A stretch of 12,191 nt of DNA, from positions 1 to 12,191 of the forward strand of contig CAYLGY010000077.1 in NCBI GenBank assembly GCA_964383325.1, in the 5' to 3' direction. This stretch comes from CAYLGY01 sp964383325 (GTDB lineage Bacteria; Pseudomonadota; Alphaproteobacteria; Rhizobiales; Rhizobiaceae). Under the pieces are notes generated by a model. It was not told the DNA's origin. It ran no database searches and saw only the letters and a program-made list of their open reading frames with translations. The position numbers and the translations under genes were made by a program. Below are positions 6,876-12,191 of this stretch, in pieces. Each line of letters starts with the position of its first letter. Within the stretch, counting starts at the first letter, position 1.

Positions 6876-6902
6876 TTGACGAAAAGGCGTCCATTGTATA
6901 TT
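6876..6902 (+). promoter_or_regulatory. Candidate promoter of the ABC importer operon
   Basis: TTGACG (6876-6881) and TATATT (6897-6902) each match five of six consensus bases, but the spacing is only 15 bases. It is the best promoter-like pair in the 254 bases between the C40 gene and the first permease. Transcription would start near 6909, about 130 bases before the permease start, leaving room for a regulated leader. Confidence 0.3.
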
Positions 6903-6957
6903 TGCTGATGCAGTCATCCGCTTTTCCTCCTTGCGCGAGGGAAGCAGTCTGTAACGC

Positions 6958-6963
6958 AGGAGG
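6958..6963 (+). promoter_or_regulatory. Strong Shine-Dalgarno with no in-frame permease start
   Basis: AGGAGG is one of the best ribosome binding sites in the window, yet it lies about 77 bases before the permease GTG. The start codons at a usable distance (TTG 6972, or GTG 6966, which is too close) are not in the permease frame; they open the small leader ORF. Confidence 0.45.
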
Positions 6964-6971
6964 GCGTGATC

Positions 6972-7043
6972 TTGAGAGAAAGCCCGACGAGCACGACACG
7001 TTTACGCCTGAACCGCGACCCAAGCGGAAGCATGCGCTCGTGA
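6972..7043 (+). CDS. Possible 23-residue leader peptide coupled to the permease gene
   Basis: TTG at 6972 lies 8 bases after AGGAGG and opens 23 codons ending in TGA at 7041-7043. The stop overlaps the permease start GTG (7040-7042) as GTGA, the arrangement expected for translational coupling. The peptide is rich in Arg (residues 2, 10, 12, 15, 22) and Ser, with no signal or membrane segment. It uses codons that look rare for this GC-rich genome, including AGA, TTA and ACA, so it may be regulatory rather than a functional protein. GTG at 6966 would add two residues, but with only 2 bases of spacing. A chance ORF, or a frameshifted permease N-terminus, cannot be excluded. I recognise no known leader peptide. 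Confidence 0.35.
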   Translation: MRESPTSTTRLRLNRDPSGSMRS

Positions 7044-7996
7044 AATCGATACGCCGCATGATCCTGGCCCGGCTCGGTCTCGGCCTGCTGACGCTGTTCG
7101 TCATCTCGCTGATCGTCTTCGGCGCGGTCAACCTGCTCCCGGGTGATGCCGCGGAAGAGATCCTCGGGCAGGCGCGCACGCCGGACGCCGTGGAAGCGCT
7201 TCGGCGCCAGATGGGACTCGACCAGCCGCCGCTGACCCGCTACCTCGACTGGATCGGCGGCATTTTCAGCGGTGACCTCGGCATTTCGCTCGCCTCGCGC
7301 CAGCCAATTTCCGACTTGATTGGCGGAAGGCTGATGAACACCTTCTTCCTGGCCGCCTATGCGGCCGTGCTGGCAGTACCGCTCTCCCTCGCGCTTGGGA
7401 TCATCGCCGCGCTCTATCGCGGCCAGACGATCGACCGCGCCATCAATGTGACGGCATTGACGGCAATCTCCATGCCCGAATTCTTTGTAGCCTATCTCAT
7501 CATCTTCCTGTTCGCCGTGAGCTGGGCGCTCTTTCCAAGCCTCGCCAGCATTTCGGGCGATGCGCCCTTCGGCGAGCGGCTCTACCGGGCCTTTCTTCCC
7601 GCACTGACGCTCACGCTCGGCATCACGGCACACATCATGCGCATGACACGCGCCTCCATTGTCAATGTGCTCGCCAGTCCCTATGTGGAAATGGCGCGCA
7701 TCAAGGGTGTGCCCGCAGCGCGCGTGGTAGTGGCGCATGCGCTCCCCAATGCGCTAGCCCCGATCATCAATGTGGTGGCCATCAATCTCGCCTATCTGGT
7801 GGTGGGCGTCGTGGTGGTGGAAGTGGTGTTTGTCTATCCGGGCCTCGGCCAGCTACTCGTCGATTCGGTCGCGCGCCGCGACATCCCCGTCGTGCAGGTC
7901 GCCTGCCTGATCTTCGCGGCCACCTACATCCTCCTGAACCTGACAGCGGACATCCTGTCCATCCTGAGCAATCCGAGATTGCGGAGGCGGGGATGA
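7040..7996 (+). CDS. Peptide-type ABC importer permease, DppB/OppB family
   Basis: A 318-residue inner-membrane permease. The N-terminus (KSIRRMILARLGLGLLTLF) and VNLLPGDAAEEILG (30-43) are typical of the DppB group. About six membrane segments are visible: roughly 8-30, 100-125, 136-162, 185-205, 238-268 and 283-308. The cytoplasmic EAA loop that docks the ATPase is at about 213-237 (ASPYVEMARIKGVPAARVV...ALPNA). I chose GTG 7040 because it gives the normal family N-terminus; the frame stays open further upstream, but those residues (Cys/Pro/charged) are not family-like. A GGAAG lies 9 bases upstream, and ATG 7058 is an alternative. It overlaps the DppC-like gene by 4 bases. Substrate class (peptide, opine, glycoside or other) cannot be told from the permease. 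Confidence 0.92.
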   Translation: MKSIRRMILARLGLGLLTLFVISLIVFGAVNLLPGDAAEEILGQARTPDAVEALRRQMGLDQPPLTRYLDWIGGIFSGDLGISLASRQPISDLIGGRLMNTFFLAAYAAVLAVPLSLALGIIAALYRGQTIDRAINVTALTAISMPEFFVAYLIIFLFAVSWALFPSLASISGDAPFGERLYRAFLPALTLTLGITAHIMRMTRASIVNVLASPYVEMARIKGVPAARVVVAHALPNALAPIINVVAINLAYLVVGVVVVEVVFVYPGLGQLLVDSVARRDIPVVQVACLIFAATYILLNLTADILSILSNPRLRRRG

Positions 7997-8820
7997 GGAT
8001 CCTGCTGCGCAATCTGCGCACCGCGCCGCCCTCGGCGTGGTTCGGCATGGCAGTCATCTGCGCCATCCTGCTGGTTGCGGCCGGCGCTCCCGTGATCGCT
8101 CCCTATGGCGAGCGGGAGATCGTGGATTTCGAGTTCGCGCCCTGGAGCAGCGAGCACCGGTTCGGCACGGACAATCTGGGCCGCGACATGCTGAGCCGCC
8201 TGATCTACGGTACCCGCAATTCGGTGGGCATCGCCCTCGTGACGACCGTCATCGCCTTCATCCTCGGCAGCGTGTTCGGTTTGCTGGCGGGGACGCTCGG
8301 CGGGCGCATGGACCGGTTTCTCGCCTGGTGCGTCGACGTCCTGATGGCGATTCCGTCGCTGATCCTGGCATTGCTGATGCTGTCGATCTTCGGCACTTCC
8401 CTGTTCAATCTGGTGGCCATCATTGCTGCGATCGAATCGACTCGCGTATTCCGTCTCGCGCGCGCCGTTGCCATGAACATTTCAGTCATGGAATTTCTCG
8501 ATGCTGCCCGCCTGCGCGGGGAGAGCACGGCGTCGCTGATCCTGCGCGAGGTACTTCCGAATGCTGCTGCACCTCTGATCGCCGAATTCGGCTTGCGCTT
8601 CTGCTTCGTATTCCTGTTCATCTCCGCGCTCAGCTTCCTGGGGCTTGGCATCCAGCCCCCGGCGGCCGACTGGGGATCGATGGTTCGAGACAATGCGAGC
8701 CTGATTACCTATGGCGACCTGACGCCGCTTCTTCCCGCCGCGGCCATTGCGCTGCTGACCGTTTCCGTCAATCTGGTGGTGGACTGGATCCTGCACCGCT
8801 TCAGCGGCCTGAAGGACTGA
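7993..8820 (+). CDS. Peptide-type ABC importer permease, DppC/OppC family
   Basis: A 275-residue partner permease. After a first membrane helix (about 16-36), the periplasmic segment carries HRFGTDNLGRDMLSRLIYGTR (55-75), the hallmark of the DppC group. Further helices lie near 78-102, 114-134, 138-150, 200-220 and 245-266. The EAA loop is at about 167-191 (EFLDAARLRGESTASLILREVLPNA region). It starts inside the stop of the first permease (ATGA), so the two chains are probably made in a 1:1 ratio by translational coupling. The ATPase start is 4 bases after its stop. The N-terminal cytoplasmic part is short, as usual for compact members. Confidence 0.94.
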   Translation: MRILLRNLRTAPPSAWFGMAVICAILLVAAGAPVIAPYGEREIVDFEFAPWSSEHRFGTDNLGRDMLSRLIYGTRNSVGIALVTTVIAFILGSVFGLLAGTLGGRMDRFLAWCVDVLMAIPSLILALLMLSIFGTSLFNLVAIIAAIESTRVFRLARAVAMNISVMEFLDAARLRGESTASLILREVLPNAAAPLIAEFGLRFCFVFLFISALSFLGLGIQPPAADWGSMVRDNASLITYGDLTPLLPAAAIALLTVSVNLVVDWILHRFSGLKD

Positions 8821-8824
8821 CAGC

Positions 8825-10480
8825 ATGCACCCGAACGCTTCTTCCAAGCCGCTACTCGAAATTCGTGGTCTTACGATCACCGGGCGCAGCGACCAGGGCA
8901 TCGCTACGTTGATCGACAATATCGACCTGAACCTGGCCAAGGGCGAGATCCTCGGGCTGATCGGCGAATCGGGCGCAGGCAAGTCCACGCTCGGACTTGC
9001 GGCCATGGGCTACACGCGCGACGGTTGCAGCATCGAATCGGGATCGATCCGCTTTGACGGGATGGAGCTGGCGAGTGCCCCTGCGGGCAGGCTCAACGGC
9101 CTGCGCAGCACGCGCATCGCCTATGTGGCGCAATCGGCGGCGGCCTCGTTCAATCCTGCCTGGTCGCTCATGCGCCAGACGACGGAAATGCCCGTGCTGC
9201 GTGGCCTCATGAAACCGGCAGAGGCCGAAGCGGAGGCAATCGCGCTCTATCGCGAACTGCAATTGCCGGGGCCGGAATCCATTGGCTTCCGCTACCCGCA
9301 CGAGGTTTCCGGCGGACAGTTGCAGCGTGCCATGACCGCAATGGCAATGATCTGCAAGCCGGACCTGATCATTTTCGACGAACCCACCACCGCGCTCGAC
9401 GTGACTACCCAGGTCGGCGTGCTTGCCGCCATCCGCAACATTGTACGCGATCATGGCACGTCGGCAATCTACATTACCCATGATCTCGCCGTGGTGGCGC
9501 AGATGGCCGACCGGATCATGGTACTACGCCATGGCAGGGTGGTGGAGGAGGAAGAGACCCGGCAGATGCTGTCCCATCCCCGGGATGAATATACGCGTTC
9601 GCTCTGGGCGGTACGCAAGTTCCGGGCGCCGGAAAAGCCGAAGGTCGCAGCCGGCGCGACGCCCTGCCTCTCCCTCGAGTCAATCGAGGCCAGCTACGGG
9701 ACTACGCCGGTTCTCCATGGCGTAAGTTTCGAAATCCATTCAGGCCGCACCACCGCGATCGTTGGCGAATCCGGATCGGGAAAATCGACGCTGGCGCGGG
9801 TCATTTCCGGCCTGCTGCCGCAGACCGCCGGCAAGGTGCTGCTCGATGGAAAGGAACTGCCACCTCTGTACTCGCGCCGCACGCCCGAAGCGCTACGCCA
9901 GATCCAGCTCATTTTCCAGATGGCCGATACAGCGCTCAATCCACACAAGCGCGTACGCGAAATCATCGGCCGGCCCCTGCAGCTCTACCACGGAATGGGG
10001 GGCAAGGCGCGCGAGGCGCGGATCCGTGAGTTGTTGCAGCAGATCGAGTTCGATCCCGACACCTTGATCGACCGCTATCCGGGCGAATTGTCCGGCGGAC
10101 AGAAGCAGCGCCTCGCCATTGCGCGTGCCCTGGCAGCCCGGCCGAGCCTGCTCATCTGCGACGAGGTGACTTCCGCCCTCGATCAGCTTGTGGCGGAGGA
10201 AATGCTGAAACTGCTGTCGCGCCTGCAGGGCGAGCTTGGTCTCACGATCATCTTCATTACCCATGATCTGGCGACGGTTCGGGCCATCGCCGATGATGTC
10301 GTGGTCATGAAGGATGGCTTGATCGTGGAACACGGACCCCGGGATGCGGTCTTTTCCCCGCCACACCATCCCTATACGGAGCTCTTGCTGTCCTCGGTCC
10401 CGGATATGGACCCGGACTGGCTCGATCGGCATCTCGCCAGCAAGGAGACGCAGCAGGTTGCTGCGACATTCAAGGAGTAA
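8825..10480 (+). CDS. Fused ABC ATPase (DppD-DppF type, two nucleotide-binding domains)
   Basis: A 551-residue protein with two complete peptide-importer ATPase domains, replacing the usual separate DppD and DppF. Domain 1 (about 8-265): Walker A GESGAGKST (47-55), Q103, signature VSGGQLQR (161-168), Walker B LIIFDEP (D185, E186), switch H219. Domain 2 (about 282-535): Walker A GESGSGKST (314-322), Q365, signature LSGGQKQR (422-429), Walker B LLICDEV (D446, E447), switch H480. Both sites look catalytically competent. The C-terminal oligopeptide-transporter tails are recognisable (HPRDEYTRSL 251-260; HHPYTELLLSSVP 514-526). The second Q-loop reads FQMADTALNP rather than the common FQDPxxSLNP. 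The cysteine tail that binds an iron-sulfur cluster in some DppD/DppF proteins is not evident. The gene sits 4 bases after the DppC-like gene, and its stop overlaps the next ribosome binding site. Confidence 0.95.
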   Translation: MHPNASSKPLLEIRGLTITGRSDQGIATLIDNIDLNLAKGEILGLIGESGAGKSTLGLAAMGYTRDGCSIESGSIRFDGMELASAPAGRLNGLRSTRIAYVAQSAAASFNPAWSLMRQTTEMPVLRGLMKPAEAEAEAIALYRELQLPGPESIGFRYPHEVSGGQLQRAMTAMAMICKPDLIIFDEPTTALDVTTQVGVLAAIRNIVRDHGTSAIYITHDLAVVAQMADRIMVLRHGRVVEEEETRQMLSHPRDEYTRSLWAVRKFRAPEKPKVAAGATPCLSLESIEASYGTTPVLHGVSFEIHSGRTTAIVGESGSGKSTLARVISGLLPQTAGKVLLDGKELPPLYSRRTPEALRQIQLIFQMADTALNPHKRVREIIGRPLQLYHGMGGKAREARIRELLQQIEFDPDTLIDRYPGELSGGQKQRLAIARALAARPSLLICDEVTSALDQLVAEEMLKLLSRLQGELGLTIIFITHDLATVRAIADDVVVMKDGLIVEHGPRDAVFSPPHHPYTELLLSSVPDMDPDWLDRHLASKETQQVAATFKE

Positions 10481-10483
10481 GTC

Positions 10484-11443
10484 ATGGCGTATCCCATGCC
10501 CGACGATCCGGAAGTTGTTGCCTTCATCGAAAAGACCAACGCCTTCTACCCGGCCGACGCCTTTCATTTCAGCGTGGAGGAGAACCGGGCCTGGTACGAC
10601 AAATATTGCGCCGCCTTCCGCGCGCCGCGCCCGGGAAGCGTGAAGGTCAGTGATTTTTCCATCGCGCCACGGAAGGCGGGCGCACATTCTGTGCCGGCCC
10701 GTCGCTATGTGCCGGAAAATGCAGGCGAAGTGCGGGTGCTCTACCTGCATGGCGGTGGTTTCGTCGTCGGCGGGCTTGATAGTCATGACGATGTCTGCGC
10801 CGAACTGGCGGCCCGCACGGGGCTGGAAGTGGTTTCCGCCGATTACCGCCTGGCGCCCGAACATCTCCACCCTGCGCAGCTCGATGACGCGGAAACGGCC
10901 TTCCTGCATCTGGCAGGCGATGGCAGGCCGGTCATTGTCGGCGGCGACAGTGCAGGCGCCAATCTGGCGGCGGCGCTTTGCCTGCGCCGCCGGGACGCCG
11001 GCGCCCCGCGGCCGATCGCCCAGTTCCTGATCTATCCGGGCCTCGGTGGCGATACCACAAAGGGATCCTATATGGAGAATGCCGAGGCTCCGCTGCTGCG
11101 GCGCGACGAAAGCGAATATTATGTGCTGGTGCGCCTGGGGCACGACCGGGCGGCAACCAGCAATCCCGAGATCATGCCACTTCGGGCGGCAAGCTTCCGG
11201 GATCTTCCGCCGGCTTTCGTCGTCAGCGCCGACATCGATCCGCTGCGCGATGATGCGAAGGAATATGTCGAGCGCCTGCGGGAAGCGGGTATCAGCGCCG
11301 AGTGGCGGAATGAGCCGCATCTCGTGCATGGCTATCTACGCGCACGCTACATGTCACGTCGTGCCGCGGAAAGTTTCACGGCGATCTGCGATGCAGTCGC
11401 CAGAATGGCACGCGAACATGCAGGCGTGCCGCAGGAAATCTGA
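10484..11443 (+). CDS. Alpha/beta hydrolase, hormone-sensitive-lipase (HSL) family esterase
   Basis: A 319-residue alpha/beta hydrolase of the HSL (alpha/beta hydrolase_3) family, enzymes that cleave small esters and sometimes lactones or amides. The oxyanion motif HGGGF is at 89-93. The triad is S156 (GGDSAGAN), D252 (ADIDPLRDD) and H282 (LVHGY). YRLAPEH (121-127) is also diagnostic. An N-terminal cap (1-60, with AWYDKYCAAF) resembles HSL cap helices. There is no signal peptide, so it should be cytoplasmic. AAGGAG (10472-10477) is 6 bases before the ATG and touches the ATPase stop; the binding-protein gene begins 12 bases after its own stop. Being enclosed by transporter genes, it probably acts on the imported compound; which compound is unknown. 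Confidence 0.93.
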   Translation: MAYPMPDDPEVVAFIEKTNAFYPADAFHFSVEENRAWYDKYCAAFRAPRPGSVKVSDFSIAPRKAGAHSVPARRYVPENAGEVRVLYLHGGGFVVGGLDSHDDVCAELAARTGLEVVSADYRLAPEHLHPAQLDDAETAFLHLAGDGRPVIVGGDSAGANLAAALCLRRRDAGAPRPIAQFLIYPGLGGDTTKGSYMENAEAPLLRRDESEYYVLVRLGHDRAATSNPEIMPLRAASFRDLPPAFVVSADIDPLRDDAKEYVERLREAGISAEWRNEPHLVHGYLRARYMSRRAAESFTAICDAVARMAREHAGVPQEI

Positions 11444-11455
11444 AAGGATAGGATC

Positions 11456-12191
11456 ATGAGCCAGTCACATGGAATCGGACCGCACCGCCGCCAGGTCTTG
11501 CTGGGCGGCACTGCAGCAGCGCTTGCGCTCGGCCTCGGAAACATGGCTCTGGCACAGGAAGCCACCCCGAAGAAGGGCGGCCATTTCCGCCTCGGCGTTT
11601 CGCTCGGCAATGTCGGGGATTCGCACGACCCCGCCACCTGGGGTACGTCGACCATGATCAATATCGGCCTATGGGGCGCTGTCTACAACAATCTCACCGA
11701 AGTCGATGCGACCGGCCAGCTCGTGCCGCAGCTTGCCGAGAGCTACGAGCCATCACCGGATGCGAAGGTCTGGACGTTCCGCCTGCGCAAGGACGTGACC
11801 TTCCACAATGGCAAGACACTGGACGCCAGGGATGTGGTCGCTTCCTTCAACCATCATCGCGACGAAGCCAATGGTTCGGCAGCAAGCGGCATTGTCGAGC
11901 AGATCGCCGATATCCGCACAGATGGCGATGATGTGGTGATCTTCGAACTGAAGGAAGGCAATGCGGACTTTCCGCACATGTGTACCGATTACCATCTGGT
12001 GATCGGCGCTGCTGATGCAGATGGCAGAATCGACTGGGAAAACCCGAATGGCACGGGCGGCTACGAATTCGTCAGCCATGAGCGCGGCGTGCGCATGACC
12101 TTGCGCCGCAATCGCAATTACTGGCGCGACGACCGGGCCCATTTCGACGATGTGGATCTGTTCGCCATTGCCGACAATGCGGCGCGCATGA
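11456..12191 (+). CDS. ABC importer solute-binding protein, family 5, Tat-exported, 3' end missing
   Basis: 245 codons are visible and the frame is open at the window edge; family 5 proteins are usually 500 or more residues, so about half is here. The N-terminus carries a twin-arginine signal: RRQVLLGG (11-18), a hydrophobic stretch (about 19-30) and ALA|Q with probable cleavage after A33. The protein would thus be exported folded to the periplasm. Family features: HDPATWGT near the mature start, VYNNLTEVDATGQLVPQLAESYE (about 76-98), WTFRLRKDVTFHNGKTLDARDVVASF (about 105-130), and GTGGYEFVSHERG...RNRNYW (about 200-223). AAAGGA (11443-11448) lies 7 bases before the ATG. It captures the substrate for the permeases encoded upstream. 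The ligand cannot be deduced from this half. Confidence 0.93.
   Translation, partial: MSQSHGIGPHRRQVLLGGTAAALALGLGNMALAQEATPKKGGHFRLGVSLGNVGDSHDPATWGTSTMINIGLWGAVYNNLTEVDATGQLVPQLAESYEPSPDAKVWTFRLRKDVTFHNGKTLDARDVVASFNHHRDEANGSAASGIVEQIADIRTDGDDVVIFELKEGNADFPHMCTDYHLVIGAADADGRIDWENPNGTGGYEFVSHERGVRMTLRRNRNYWRDDRAHFDDVDLFAIADNAARM

Noticed and set aside
6902..7039. Upstream extension of the DppB-like permease to about 6902
   Set aside because: The extra residues are Cys-, Pro- and charge-rich and unlike any DppB N-terminus. The region also overlaps the candidate -10, and GTG 7040 gives the normal start before helix 1.
9893..11329. 478-residue open frame on the minus strand opposite the ATPase and hydrolase
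   Set aside because: It lies antisense to well-supported genes and has no recognised motif; long shadow frames are expected at this base composition.
1..12191. Search by eye for CRISPR repeats, insertion sequences, phage genes, toxin-antitoxin or defence genes
   Set aside because: No repeated spacers, transposase, integrase or defence-type domain was seen; every long gene belongs to a familiar metabolic or transport family.

Overview
This is a GC-rich window with Shine-Dalgarno-led, tightly packed genes. The protein families and gene order (exopolyphosphatase, RlmE, guaB, then a short M17 aminopeptidase and a C40 peptidase, beside a peptide-type ABC operon) suggest an alphaproteobacterium, most likely of the Hyphomicrobiales (rhizobia-like). 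That placement is inferred from family resemblance and layout, not from a search.

Left edge (1-850). On the minus strand there is the 5' part of a tRNA-Gln(CTG), cut by the window start, and a small DoxX-family membrane protein. The doxX-ppx intergenic region is divergent. It holds a plausible sigma70-type promoter on each strand and a cluster of three short dyads between them.

Core block (852-6785, all plus strand). A Ppx/GppA phosphatase with an unusual Gly/Arg-rich N-terminal extension overlaps rlmE by 4 bases, and the pair ends at a good intrinsic terminator (2895-2916). A second unit follows: guaB (IMP dehydrogenase), an M17 leucyl aminopeptidase 3 bases downstream, and a C40 NlpC/P60 peptidase with SH3-like regions and no visible signal peptide. 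Themes are phosphate/guanine nucleotide metabolism, ribosome modification and possibly recycling of murein peptides.

Accessory block (6786-12191, plus strand). A 254-base gap leads into an import operon: DppB-like permease, DppC-like permease, one fused DppD-DppF ATPase, an HSL-family alpha/beta hydrolase, and a Tat-exported family 5 solute-binding protein that runs off the right edge. Junctions are 4-base overlaps or gaps of 3-12 bases, so this is very probably one transcript. Just before the first permease is a strong AGGAGG site followed by a possible 23-codon leader ORF whose stop overlaps the permease GTG start.

I found no CRISPR array, insertion sequence, phage gene or defence system. 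The parts most worth a second look are the leader ORF, the hydrolase embedded in the transporter operon, the cytoplasmic-looking peptidase pair behind guaB, and the extended Ppx.
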